Part shown: in pieces, positions 11,331 through 23,344 of the stretch
How the letters are laid out: every line of letters begins with the position of its first letter
Numbering within the stretch: the stretch's first letter is position 1
Source of the DNA: Nipponacmea schrenckii
Lineage: Eukaryota > Mollusca > Gastropoda > Lottiidae
Reading direction: 5' to 3'
Length of the DNA stretch: 64,000 nt
Assembly (NCBI GenBank): GCA_030562195.1
Contig: JAUJPP010000005.1
Coordinates: 34,087,106-34,151,105, forward strand
Notes under the pieces: model-generated
Database searches by the model: none
Told to the model about the DNA's origin: nothing
The model's input: the letters and a program-made list of their open reading frames with translations, nothing else
Translations under genes and position numbers: made by a program

Positions 11331-14044
11331 AGAACAGGTTTCACCCATCGATTATCGCCACTGAAAACTCAACTTGTCGATTCATAATAATCGTTTGATC
11401 TATATGATCAACACATGGTACGCCAAACTGTCGATTCAATCATTTAGCGGTCTTCATAAATATGACATAAATATCGTCAAGATTGACAGACTTGACATCA
11501 AATTGTCGATTCAATCAACTAGCGGCTCTTCATAAATGGGACACTCTATCAATACGATCATCACGATCGACAGACTCGACATCATATTGTCGATTCAATC
11601 AACTTAGCGGTACTTCATAAATGGGACACTCTATTGATACGATCATCACGATCGACAGACTCAACATCAAATTGTCGATTCAATCAACTTAGCGGTACTT
11701 CATAAATGGGACACTCTATCGATACGATCGTCAAAATCGACAGACTCGACATCATATTGTCGATTCAATCAACTTAGCGGTACTTCATAAGTAGGACACT
11801 TTATTTTTGGAGCACCGAATCTACACCGACTCATTCGACATTGCCTTTTGAGTCAAATTAATGGAATTTCTAGAAGGGCATATTGATCAACATGTCGATC
11901 CAATCTTACATATACTTTTTAATCACTTATTTATTAACACTATTAAGGTCATGATTTTAAATTATAAAAGATGTTTTTCTTTTATGTCTTGTAAGCATTC
12001 TTGATGAATATTTAAATCATATGCACGTACTGTGGTGTATAGTCAAAGGAACACATGTGAACACTTTTTCAAAAATGTTAATTGTGATTTTGTTTTCTGA
12101 ATTTTCTATATATAAATATTTCAAAAATTTTATACTATTCTAGTTTGTCGAAAGCTTTTCTGTATATATTTATTAATGATTGTTTTTCTAATTATGTAAA
12201 AAAGACATTAAGAAAATAAAACTCTCTCGGGATTAGTTGTAAATCTCAAGAATTAAGCACAATTGAAGAATGCATTGCAGAAAAAACTCCGACAGGACAA
12301 TTGAAACACAATTATTTGTGGTCAAAGCAAGAAGAGTTTACTTGATAAAATCAACAGTATAGTAGATCGAGTCGATCATATGAACGAGTGGCTGTTTAAC
12401 AGTTAAAAGAGTTGACATGGTTGAATCAACTATGGTAGATCGTGTCGATCGTATACGATAGTGTCGATCGAGCGACTGTCTTCAGAGTTAAAAGAGTTGA
12501 CATGGTTGAATCAACTGTGGTAGATCGTGTCGATCGTTTACTATAGTGTCGATCGAGCGACTGTCTTCAGAGTTAAAAGAGTTGACATGGTTGAATCAAC
12601 TGAGGTAGATCATGTCGATCGTATTTCGATAGTGTCGAACGAGCGGCTGTTTCAGAGTTAAAAGAGTTGACATGGTTGAATCAACTGTGGTAGAACATGT
12701 CGATAGTATACGATAGTGTCGAACTAGTGGCTGTTTAACAGTTAAAAGAGTTGACATGGTTGAATCAACTATGGTAGATCGTGTCGATAGTATACGATAG
12801 TGTCGATCGCGCGGCTGTCTTCAGATTTAAAAAATTTGACATGGTTGAATCAACTGTGGTAGATCGTGTCATCGTATACGATAGTGACTGTCTTCAAAGT
12901 TAAAAGAGTTGACATGGTTGAATCAACTGTGGTAGATCATGTCGATCGTATACAATAGTGTCTATCGCGCGGCTGTATTCAGAGTTAAAAGAGCTGACAT
13001 GGTTGGATCAACTGTGGTAGATCGTGTCGATCGTATACAATAGTGTCGATCACACAGCTGTATTCAGAGTTAAAAGAGCTGACATGGTTGAATCAACTGT
13101 GGTAGATAGTGTCGATCGTATACAATAGTGTCGATCGCACGGCTGTATTCAGAGTTAAAAGAGTTAGCATGGTTGAATCAACTGTGGTAGATCGTGTCGA
13201 TCGTATACGATAGTGTCGATGGAGCGACTGTCTTCAAAGTAAAAAATTGTTGACATGGTTGAAACAACTGTGGTAGATCATGTCGATCGAATACGATATT
13301 GTCGGTCGAGCGGCTGTATTCAGAGTTAAAAAATTTGACATGGTTGTATCAACTGTGGTAGATCATGTCGATCGTATACGATAGTGTCGATCGCGCAGCT
13401 GTATTCAGAGTTAAAAGAGTTGACATGGTTGAATCAACTGTGGTAGATAGTGTCGATCGTGCGGTTGTCTTCAAAGTTAAAAGAGTTGACATGGTTGAAT
13501 CAACTGTGGTAAATCGTGTCGATCGTATAGAGTAGTGTCGATCGAGCGGTTGTCACAAGTTAAAAGAGTTGACATGGTTGAATCAACTGTGGTAGATCAT
13601 GTTGATCGTTTACTATAGTGTCGATCGAGCGGCTGTATTCAGAGTTAAAAGAGTTGACATGGTTGAAACAACTGTAGTAGATCGTGTCGATCGTATACGA
13701 TAGTGTCGAACTAGTGGCTGTTTAACAGTTAAAAGAGTTGACATGGTTGAATCAACTGTGGTAGATCGTGTCGATAGTATACGATAGTGTCGATCGAGCG
13801 TCTGTTTTACAGTTAAAAGAGTTGACATGGTTGAATAAACTGTAGTAGATCGTGTCGATCGTATACGATAGTGTCGATCGCGCAGCTGTCTTCAAAGTTA
13901 AAAAATTTGACATGGTTGTCCATTGTGTATTTTATCAAGAACAATCTATTGAATCGAAAATTACGTCGATCGATAACAGTTGATATAACGATAGATAGGA
14001 GACATTAAAAATGTAGATTCAATTGATGGGTGAATACTGTACCT
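11331..14044. mobile_element. Foldback-like element, copy 1
   Basis: Diverged TIRs (left AGAACAGGTTTCACCCATCG; right end reads, reverse-complemented, AGGTACAGTATTCACCCATC) enclose two satellite arrays in opposite orientation around a ~550-bp unique spacer (11816-12351). Left array about 11406-11815, unit ~84 bp, about 4 units; right array about 12352-13920, unit ~86 bp, about 18 units. The cores match in inverse: GACACTCTATCGATACGATC on the left against GACACTATCGTATACGATCG on the reverse of the right. Long inverted ends made of tandem subrepeats are the definition of foldback/Galileo-type elements. No transposase frame. Confidence 0.7.
12352..13920. repeat. 86-bp satellite array, copy 1 right arm
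   Basis: Head-to-tail units with core AGTTGACATGGTTGAATCAA and GATCGTGTCGATCGTATACG, about 18 units. The minus-strand open frame at 13613-13828 is a repeat by-product. Confidence 0.9.
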
Positions 14045-14385
14045 GTGGCAACAACCATACATCCTAAACAATGCTAGAGACCAACAAAATCATCTGTCAC
14101 ATTATTTGATGTTGATTCTAAGATTCTTTGAGATTAGCATTTGAAATGCTCTTTTATATCTCTTTGGATTTTAATCATTTAGCAATAAGACCAACCATTT
14201 CTGATGAAAAATGACATAAAATGTAATGCCTTTACAATAAGATGTAAGCTTAATCATTTTCAGTCTTGAGCAGTTTACTTTGAATATAAAATAAAAACTC
14301 ATTGAATATATTTAATCACAAGACTACGGAAGCCCTGGAGGGACCTCATTGTTATTACTTAATAGCTATTACTTAATACTTAGTA

Positions 14386-14998
14386 CAGTAGAACCTGCAT
14401 TCAGAGACCACTCAAGGGAATATTCAAAAGCGGTCGCTGAATGAAGGTGGCCTCTTAGGAGAGGAACTGCAAGACCATTTCGTTTTGACATTTTAGAAAT
14501 CATAGGATCTTACTTTTCTCATACACGTGTAGTTTCTACCGCTTTTGTATGCTATCCCCTATCTACCGACGGGGTGCCATATTTTGTCGTATTTTATTTT
14601 CTTGTAGATACCAAATTTTCCATTTCCACAGTAACTATCGTTTTCAAAATCAAAATTCTCTACCGTAAATCAATAAGATATTATTCTTTTTTTGCATTTA
14701 AATTGCCCGGAAACACGCATTATTCCATTTTCACCTGATTAATATGTTTTTATAACAACATCCGGTACACTCTACTTTCGCTTTCTGATCAAATTTACGG
14801 TAGTCTAAATATTACCAAAAACGAAATTTTAAAGCCTTTACAGTACTTAATAATAATTGTCAACACGATGAAATCTATCAATATTAATCAGCAATAAGCT
14901 TTAAAATTAATCTGTAGAAGATTATCTAATTACCGATTAGCGATAATCTCATTGAATCTCACCATTGCGTGAATGTGATCTTTGTTAAGGGAGATAAT
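14386..14998. mobile_element. Pogo-like TIR element, 3'-truncated by duplication
   Basis: Begins CAGTAGAACCTGCATTCAGA after a TA, identical to the element at 18169, but stops at the tandem-duplication junction near 14998, so the right TIR is missing. Confidence 0.78.
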
Positions 14999-15091
14999 CA
15001 AATAAAGAATAGTTTCTTAACCACTTATCCCTATTCTTAACTTCACAGAGATTTTCTAAAAGATTCCCCCTTTCTCTAAACAACCACATTA

Positions 15092-17827
15092 AGGTACAGG
15101 ATTCAGCCATCGATTGCATCGCCACTGAAAATCAACTGTGTCGATTCATATAATCATTTGATCTATATGATCAACATCATGGTACGCCAAACTGTCGATT
15201 CAATCATTTAGCGGTACTTCATAAATATGACATAAATATCGTCAAGATTGACAGACTTGACATCAAATTGTCGATTCAATCAACTAGCGGCTCTTCATAA
15301 ATGGGACACTATCGATACGATCGTCAAGATCGACAGACTCGACATCAAATTGTCGATTCAATCAACTAGCGGCTCTTCATAAATGGGACACTATCGATAC
15401 GATCGTCACGATCGACAGACTCGACATCAAATTGTCGATTCAATCAACTAGCGGCTCTTCATAAATGGGACACTCTATCGATACGATCATCACGATCGAC
15501 AGACTCGACATCATATTGTCGATTCAATCAACTAACTAGCGGCTCTTCATAAATGGGACACTCTATCGATACGATCATCACGATCGACAGACTCGACATC
15601 AAATTGTCGATTCAATCAACTAGCGGCTCTTCATAAATGGGACACTCTATCGATACGATCATCACGATCGACAGACTCGACATCAAATTGTCGATTCAAT
15701 CAACTAGCGGCTCTTCATAAATGGGACACTCTATCGATACGATCATCTCGATCGACAGACTCAACATCAAATTGTCGATTCAATCAACTAACTAGCGGCT
15801 CTTCATAAATGGGACACTCTATCGATACGATCATCACGATCGACAGACTCGACATCAAATTGTCGATTCAATCAACTTAGCGGTACTTCATAAATGGGAC
15901 ACTCTATCGATACGATCGTCAAGATCGACAGACTCGACATCATATTGTCGATTCAATCAACTTAGCGGTACTTCATAAGTAGGACACTTTATTTTTGGAG
16001 CACCGAATCTACACCGACTCATTCGACATAAAATTGCCTTTTCAGTTTAATGGAATTTCTAGAAGGGCATATTGATCAACATGTCGATCCAATCTTACAT
16101 ATACTTTTTAATCACTTATTTATTAACACTATTAAGGTCATGATTTTAAATTATAAAAGATGTTTTTCTTTTATGTCTTGTAAGCATTCTTGATGAATAT
16201 TTAAATCATATGCACGTACTGTGGTATATAGTCAAAGGAACACATGTGAACACTTTTTCAAAAATGTTAATTGTGATTTTGTTTTCGGAATTTTCTATAT
16301 ATAAATATTTCAAAAATTTTATACTATTCTAGTTAATCGAAAGCTTTTCTGTATATATTTATTAATGATTGTTTTTCTAATTATGTAAAAAAGACATTAA
16401 GAAAATAAAACTCTCTCGGGATTAGTTGTAAATCTCAAGAATTAAGCACAATTGAAGAATGCATTGCAGAAAAAACTCCGACAGGACAATTGAAACACAA
16501 TTATTTGTGGTCAAAGCAAGAAGAGTTTACTTGATAAAATCAACAGTATAGTAGATCGAGTCGATCATATGAACGAGTGGCTGTTTAACAGTTAAAAGAG
16601 TTGACATGGTTGAATCAACTATGGTAGATCGTGTCGATCGTATACGATAGTGTCGATCGAGCGACTGTCTTCAGAGTTAAAAGAGTTGACATGGTTGAAT
16701 CAACTGTGGTAGATCGTGTCGATCGTATACGGTAGTGTCGATCGAGCGACTGTCTTCAGAGTTAAAAGAGTTGACATGGTTGAATCAACTGAGGTAGATC
16801 ATGTCGATCGTATACGATAGTGTCGAACTAGTGGCTGTTTAACAGTTAAAAGAGTTGACATGGTTGAATCAACTGTGGTAGAACATGTCGATAGTATACG
16901 ATAGTGTCGAACTAGTGGCTGTTTAACAGTTAAAAGAGTTGACATGGTTGAATCAACTATGGTAGATCGTGTCGATAGTATACGATAGTGTCGATCGCGC
17001 GGCTGTCTTCAGATTTAAAAAATTTGACATGGTTGAATCAACTGTGGTAGATCGTGTCATCGTATACGATAGTGACTGTCTTCAAAGTTAAAAGAGTTGA
17101 CATGGTTGAATCAACTGTGGTAGATCATGTCGATCGTATACAATAGTGTCGATCGCGCGGCTGTATTCAGAGTTAAAAGAGTTGGCATGGTTGAATCAAC
17201 TGTGGTAGATCATGTCGATCGTATACAATAGTGTCTATCGCACAGCTGTATTCAGAGTTAAAAGAGTTGACATGGTTGAATCAACTATGGTATATCGTGT
17301 TGATCGTATACAATAGTGTCGATCGAGCGGCTGTATTCAGAGTTAAAAGAGTTGACATGGTTGAATCAACTGTGGTAGATCGTGTTGATCGTTTACTATA
17401 GTGTCGATCGAGCGGCTGTATTCAGAGTTAAAAGAGTTGACATGGTTGAATCAACTGTAGTAGATCGTGTCGATCGTATACGATAGTGTCGAACTAGTGG
17501 CTGTTTAACAGTTAAAAGAGTTGACATGGTTGAATCAACTGTGGTAGATCGTGTCGATAGTATACGATAGTGTCGATCGAGCGTCTGTTTTACAGTTAAA
17601 AGAGTTGACATGGTTGAATAAACTGTAGTAGATCGTGTCGATCATATACGATAGTGTCGATCGCGCAGCTGTCTTCAAAGTTAAAAAATTTGACATGGTT
17701 GTCCATTGTGTATTTTATCAAGAACAATCTATTGAATCGAAAATTACGTCGATCGATAACAGTTGATATAACGATAGATAGGAGACATTAAAAATGTAGA
17801 TTCAATTGATGGGTGAATACTGTACCT
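15092..17827. mobile_element. Foldback-like element, copy 2
   Basis: Same architecture as 11331-14044, with better preserved termini: AGGTACAGGATTCAGCCATC on the left and, reverse-complemented, AGGTACAGTATTCACCCATC on the right. The left array (about 15180-15985) has about 9 units of 84 bp and the right array (about 16547-17703) about 13-14 units of 86 bp, so both arrays changed unit number since the duplication. No target duplication could be identified with confidence. Confidence 0.72.
16547..17703. repeat. 86-bp satellite array, copy 2 right arm
   Basis: About 13-14 units related to 12352-13920. Confidence 0.9.
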
Positions 17828-18168
17828 GTGGCAACAACCATACATCCTAAACAATGCTAGAGACCAACAAAATCATCTGTCACATTATTTGATGTTGATT
17901 CTAAGATTCTTTGAGATTAACATTTGAAATGCTCTTTTATATCTCTTTGTACTTTAATCATTTTGAAATAAGACCAACCATTTCTGATGAAAAATGACAT
18001 AAAATGTAATGCCTTTACAATAAGATGTAAGCTTAATCATTTTCAGTCTTGAGCAGTTTACTTTGAATATAAAATAAAAACTCATTGAATATATTTAATC
18101 ACAAGACTACGGAAGCCCTGGAGGGACCTCATTGTTATTACTTAATAGCTATTACTTAATACTTAGTA

Positions 18169-18965
18169 CAGTAGAACCTGCATTCAGAGACCACTCAAGG
18201 GAATATTCAAAAGCGGTCGCTGAATGAAGGTGGCCTCTTAGGAGAGGAACTGCAAGACCATTTCGTTTTGACATTTTAGAAATCATAGGATCTTACTTTT
18301 CTCATACACGTGTAGTTTCTACCGCTTTTGTATGCTATCCCCTATCTACCGACGGGGTGCCATATTTTGTCGTATTTTATTTTCTTGTAGATACCAAATT
18401 TTCCATTTCCACAGTAACTATCGTTTTCAAAATCAAAATTCTCTACCGTAAATCAATAAGATATTATTCTTTTTTTGCATTTAAATTGCCCGGAAACACG
18501 CATTATTCCATTTTCACCTGATTAATATGTTTTTATAACAACATCCGGTACACTCTACTTTCGCTTTCTGATCAAATTTACGGTAGTCTAAATATTACCA
18601 AAAACGAAATTTTAAAGCCTTTACAGTACTTAATAATAATTGTCAACACGATGAAATCTATCAATATTAATCAGCAATAAGCTTTAAAATTAATCTGTAG
18701 AAGATTATCTAATTACCGATTAGCGATAATCTCATTGAATCTCACCAATGCGTGAATGTGATCTTTGTTAAGGGAGATAATCAGAAGTGTCATGGTCGCT
18801 TAATTGAGTTATTTTAATCAATTGGGAATGTAAATACATGGCTGCTGGTCGCGTAATGAAGGTGGCCGCTTATTATAATTACATTGAAAACTCGATCCAC
18901 TTTATTGTGGTCGCTTATTGAAGGTGGGCTTTTAATAAAGGTGGTCGTGTGAGCAGGATATACTG
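18169..18965. mobile_element. Full-length non-autonomous pogo-like TIR element
   Basis: 797 bp, left end CAGTAGAACCTGCATTCAGA, right end reverse-complemented CAGTATATCCTGCTCACACG, with TA on both sides (18167-18168, 18966-18967). It contains the repeated phrase GAATGAAGGTGGCC / TAATGAAGGTGGCCGCTTA. No coding frame. Confidence 0.75.
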
Positions 18966-19193
18966 TACTTATTCAAGGGCACACTTCAATACTCTATAAC
19001 ACATTAATAAACTTTGTTTTAATTATATTTTGTTCTTTTTTAATAATCGCTTGTATCCAATAGAGAATGTGATGCCATCATAATTAGACCTTCATATAAA
19101 CATGTGGCATGTATATTACTCTATTTATAGATCAACAGTACTCAACGTTATAGCCACTATAAATGGCAAACGGTTGCGTTAAATTGATGTAAC

Positions 19194-19276
19194 CGCTGAC
19201 CCGACTATAGTCGGGATCACTCTGCGGTAAAGTATGACGTCACCGACTATAGTCGGGATTAGCTCAGGAAGGGTTA
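19194..19276. mobile_element. Possible piggyBac-like right terminus
   Basis: Two copies of the palindromic word CGACTATAGTCGGGAT about 48 bp apart, followed by TAGCTCAGGAAGGGTTAA. An end running into GGGTTAA would fit a piggyBac-like TIR next to TTAA; no matching left end was found, so this would be a fragment. Confidence 0.4.
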
Positions 19277-19332
19277 AAAAAGAAATTCCCATCAGTCAAA
19301 AGTGGGAAAAACAGATTGTTCATTAACAAAGA

Positions 19333-19612
19333 TGGAATTAAGTGCAATATTATTTGGAGAAGAGATTGGGAGGGGGCATTTGGCATAGTTAGAAAAGCAG
19401 TATGGCTGGGAACAGAGGTGGCAGTAAAAGAAATCACAGTGAGGCGTCTGAAGATAACAAAGCCGTGGATTACAGAGGAGTTAAGCATACATAGTAAAAT
19501 AAGACACCCTAACATAATTCAGATCATGGAATATTCTCTTGAAAACAACAAACTTTATATCATTTCAGAATTAAATGATGGAAAAAACCTTGACTATACA
19601 CCACTCTACTGA
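19333..19612 (+). pseudogene. Protein kinase N-lobe fragment, frameshifted
   Basis: Resembles the N-lobe of a tyrosine-kinase-like Ser/Thr kinase. ELSAILFGEEIGRG is read in one frame up to a run of five G (19372-19376), then AFGIVRKAVWLGTEVAVKEI in the next, so the glycine loop is interrupted by a one-base shift. Downstream are the ATP-binding Lys in VAVKEI, the alpha-C segment EELSIHSKIRHPNIIQIMEY and LYIISELNDGKNLD, then a stop. No C-lobe, HRD or DFG motif follows. Probably a dead copy; an exon of an unrecognised gene with a sequencing slip in the G run is the alternative. Confidence 0.6.
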
Positions 19613-20250
19613 CATATAGAATCACTATCTACAGTCACTATACATCATTCTGTGGCTGGATGTTTTGGGAATTCCACTGTTTAGCTATTTGGTCCAAATC
19701 TGTTTGCAATGCATCCATGAAACAGAATCTAAGACATTCTTTAACAACTAATTTTTCAAAATCAAACATCCACAAATTAATACCAGACTTTCTAAGAGTC
19801 CACCATCATACTTCAATTCTTTGGTTAGAAGTACTTTTTCCTTACATTAAGCTCTTAAGAACAGACAATTGATCTTTTACAGCGAACCTAAAAAAGGGCT
19901 GCAAAAAACTCAGGTTACTATTCTCTGTTTCAAAATCTGATCTTAAAACTCTTGGGGCAGTTTGCACATGTTGTAAGCAATCAAGATAGTATTTAGCAAC
20001 AATAGCTGGATCGCTGTTACTAGATGCAACTTCGTTCCAAATGACGTATACATATTTTAATATTGTGCTTCAAAAACAAAACAATTTCACAATATTTAAA
20101 TCCTTCCAAAAAGGAATGTCTTATAAGTTGATCTATGGAGACACTGTTACAAAAAAACATTTGACACTTATAATATTTCAGTTGGCATTGTTTTACTTTC
20201 TATTTGAGCGGACTTGATAAGCTAATCTAAAACGTCTCAGAATGCACCAA
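19613..20250. other. Intergenic sequence downstream of kinase fragment
   Basis: Short open frames only; none carries a recognisable domain. Confidence 0.4.
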
Positions 20251-20253
20251 TTG

Positions 20254-20455
20254 TTCGTGTCACACTACCATGTCGCAGAGAATGGAAGCCATGTGATTGG
20301 TTAAAACTGAGTTAGGTCAAAGGTCGTTCAAACAGTTTGCATGAAGGGCAGTGTTAGACCTAACTGTAGTGGTTACGTACAAGGCAATAGCTAATAAAAA
20401 CATACGAAACGAAGCTAATAAAATACAAACAAAAGTTGGGTCTATATTTTAATTA
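20254..20455 (+). repeat. Dispersed repeat with AGTTAGGTC words, copy 1
   Basis: Contains GTGATTGGTTAAAACTGAGT, GGGCAGTGTTAGACCTAACT and GGTCTATATTTTAATTAG in the same order as 63344-63551 (+) and 62946-63122 (-). Interspersed repeat of unknown class. Confidence 0.85.
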
Positions 20456-20579
20456 GGCTGGGTTTCTTCAAATATAAATGAAACAATTATTTTTTTTATG
20501 TTTCAAAAACAAATATTGCTGATTCAACACTTTGAGTAGAGATAAATTCCCATTCTTAGCACAAATTTAGGTTTTATTA

Positions 20580-20980
20580 TAGTGTTACTGACAGGAAAGA
20601 GATAAGAGAGCAAGACTTAGATGAATTACACATGATGATTCCAGGGAAATTCTGATTATGGCACCATTAGGTATTATAACTAGTAGACTTTCTGGCAGTC
20701 AGCCAAAGGAACTAACAATAAAGCTATTTGATCAATCAGAGATCACTAGTCATGCAGTTGATGTTTCATATCTTAAATAAAAAGGTTTATATCAAGAATG
20801 TTAGATGTTTTGTTAATGGGACTTTCAAAAACCTTAAAGAAGGGGATGATTGTTCAGCTTAAAAAGTGCTTTAAACATGCCCAAATGCTTAATACCTTTT
20901 CATTTTCAAGTGGTTTTGTTGCTTTCGAAACTGTAAGTAAATCTCATAACAGAACTGAAACCAATATTTGTGAGCAATGA
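20580..20980 (+). pseudogene. Possible decayed coding remnant, unknown
   Basis: Short frames such as EQDLDELHMMIPGKF, LGIITSRLSGSQPKELTIKL and MLDVLLMGLSKTLKKGMIVQ lie in sequence but are broken by stops. They look protein-like in composition, but I cannot assign a family. Could be chance. Confidence 0.2.
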
Positions 20981-20989
20981 AATGACAGA

Positions 20990-21900
20990 AAAAATGTGTC
21001 ATGAAAAGTCATTAACTTGGAAGGCAATGCTAAGCTAACATAAAAACTCTGCAGTCTTGAAGTTAAGAGAATTTTGCCTGAAAATCTCTAATAGATTAAA
21101 TGACTAGAAAATGTCCAGAAAACTGTCACAAATGTAGGAAATGTAATTTCTAGCTACGTCAAAACTGACTACAGGAGGCTTTGATAAATCTAACCTTTCA
21201 TTTCCTATCTCACTTTCTTAAATAGTATCTTTCCTAGTTGCCTAATATCTTATGGCTCATTGGAGGTAATCAATAGGGAAACAACTGTTGCTATGGTGAC
21301 AGAATTCCCATCGTTTGACCCCTCTAGTTCTATTTGACAATATATTCACGTTAAGATTAAATCTTCACAAATTGTGATTCTGGAGAGTTCTTTTAGACTA
21401 TGTTATGTAATTTGTCAGATTATATCCACAAGTCATTCTACCAGACTGCCGTCTGTCACTGCCAGATATGATGTGATATTGGTATTAAGACAAAAAGTCA
21501 ATATCATACAAGTATCAATTCAAATCATTAACCTGTATAAATAGATATCTTTAAGATACAAACCAATATAGAATGAATAAACAGATTTCTTTAGTGGAAC
21601 ATGCTGTGTTTTTTTAACGAAAATTTATAAAACTTTACATCAAAATCGAGCAAAATGTGTCCCTGATTGAAATTTTAACTGATAGATTCTGCCGATAATT
21701 ATCAAATTGAAAAATTATCTTAACATTTCTGTAAGTATTAGGTTCCATGTTGTTTATTGTAAGGTGTAAGCAAACCAATGTGCAAATTTAAGCAAAAAAA
21801 ATACCTGATTATAGAAAAGTGTGTCTCTTACTTTTTCTGAAGGTTTCATCAAATAATATTTAGCCATTATACAGAGAAATAGCAAAGAAAGTAAAGATAA
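20990..21900. other. Intergenic sequence, nothing recognised
   Basis: No supported feature. Confidence 0.45.
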
Positions 21901-21904
21901 ACAA

Positions 21905-22580
21905 GTTCTTATGGAATACAATTACTAACTTTATATGACGTTTCAACCAGCGTTCTCTGGTCTTTATCAAGCAATGATTAAAATGAAAGGTTAACAAGAA
22001 TATATATATAAGAAAAGACAAAATAATTTAACAAAACAATAGATTAAAACAATTAAGGATTAAACAATTAATGACTTCTGATTAATGAATTAGTTGATCT
22101 TTATTGATGGATGGACAGTGTCTTTTGATCTGAATGGCTTCCATGATTTTCCTTTCTTTTTTGTTGGTTTTATTGACTGCTAATGTTATGGTATCATCCC
22201 AATTTACTTTGTGACCTGTGGCTTTGATGTGGTCTTGTATGGCGGATTGGTTATTGGCTGCTTTAGACTGATGTTCCTTGATTCTTTTCTGCAATGGTCT
22301 TTTTGTTTCTCCAATATAACACTCTCCACAGTAACAAAAAAATTGGTACACACACCCTTTGGGATCAGCTTTATTGGTGGGTTGTAATTTTCCATTCGCA
22401 TGTGTGATTTCCTTAAGTGTTTTTTGGCCAGTAAAAACGGTTTCAATACCAGCTTTCTTTAACAGTCTTCTGATTTTATAAGATGAGCTTCCATTGAATG
22501 GTACGCTTACTCTTATAGGTGGGGGTTCTGGTTTGGCTGCAAGGTTGTCTGGTTTCGGTTTCATGGCTTTGTCCAAGAAA
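21905..22580 (-). mobile_element. Penelope-like element, 5'-truncated, GIY-YIG frame intact
   Basis: A minus-strand open frame (22082-22576, 164 codons) covers the connector and endonuclease of a Penelope-like polyprotein: VSVPFNGSSSYKIRRLLKKA, then KGCVYQFFCYCGECYIGETK with CYIG as the GIY-YIG second half, RPLQKRIKEHQSKAANNQSA, HKVNWDDTITLAV and KKERKIMEAIQIKRHCPSI. The 3' flank to about 21905 shares words with 7818-7900 (GACGTTTCAAC, TATCAAGCA), fixing the 3' end. Everything upstream of about 22580 is lost, so the RT is absent and the ATG is incidental. No frameshift, so it is younger than the copy at 8049. Confidence 0.85.
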
Positions 22581-22599
22581 GTAAAACTGGTTAATTAAC

Positions 22600-23330
22600 A
22601 CTTTTGAAACTAATTCAGTTTAATTTTAGATATATTTTCAATTATGCTCCTGTAAGAGACCAACCAATATAGTATGAATAAATAGATATATTTATAAGTC
22701 TGAAAAGCATAAAAGGAGTTAATAAATGTCTTTAAGAGAAAAAACAGTAATATGGAATGAATAGAAAGATATCTTTATGAAACCAACCAGAAAAGAATGA
22801 ATATAATTATTTTTGAAGAAACCATCCAGTAATATACTATGAATAAAATATAACTACTAGTATATAATAAATAATAAGATATCTGTAAGAGACAACCAAC
22901 CAATATGATAAAATGGATAAAGTTTTATCATATTCTTTATTGGATCATATATATATATAAATATATGATATTTTTATCTGATATTTCCAAATAAATGATA
23001 TTTGTATCCAATATTTCTAAATGGTTCACTGTCATACAATTTAATTGACAATCACAGATCAATAATACTGACATTATCAATAAAAATGATCAGCTATCAA
23101 TCAATATTTTACCTTGACTTTATTAAACAGAAACACTGATAGTCACAAGATAAAATTATAGTAACCAGATAAAATTATTGTTTTGGGAGTCCCAAATTAT
23201 TTAATGAACCTTGACTTTTTTGTCATGAATCTCCTGAAATACCAGTGTTGCCAGAAAATTAGAAGACTTCTGCTCACATCATACAATGCGAGCTACAAAT
23301 AATAACTGGCAAAACAGAAAATTCCTATAT
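22600..23330. other. AT-rich sequence with GATATCTTTA-type degenerate repeats
   Basis: Loosely repeated phrases (GAATGAATA, AGATATCTTTA, CCAACCA) at 22660-22930 suggest an old degenerate tandem array; no gene. Confidence 0.35.
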
Positions 23331-23344
23331 TTTTTTTTACATAT

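Larger units (their letters stand above)
11225..14998. repeat. 3.78-kb tandem duplication, copy 1
   Basis: Segment repeated almost unchanged at about 15002-18781 with an offset of 3780-3783 bp (14386 vs 18169; 14044 vs 17827; 13613 vs 17396). It contains a foldback-like element, ~340 bp of flank and the first ~610 bp of a pogo-like element that is cut by the duplication breakpoint. Confidence 0.88.
15002..18781. repeat. 3.78-kb tandem duplication, copy 2
   Basis: Second copy of 11225-14998. It joins copy 1 at GGGAGATAATC/AAATAAAGAA near 15000, and copy 2 continues past 18781 into the rest of the pogo-like element, giving the original arrangement. Confidence 0.88.

Noticed and set aside
13613..17611. 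Two 71-codon minus-strand frames (STLLTVKQ...) in the 86-bp arrays
   Set aside because: Satellite units translated; same frames in both duplication copies because the arrays are copies.
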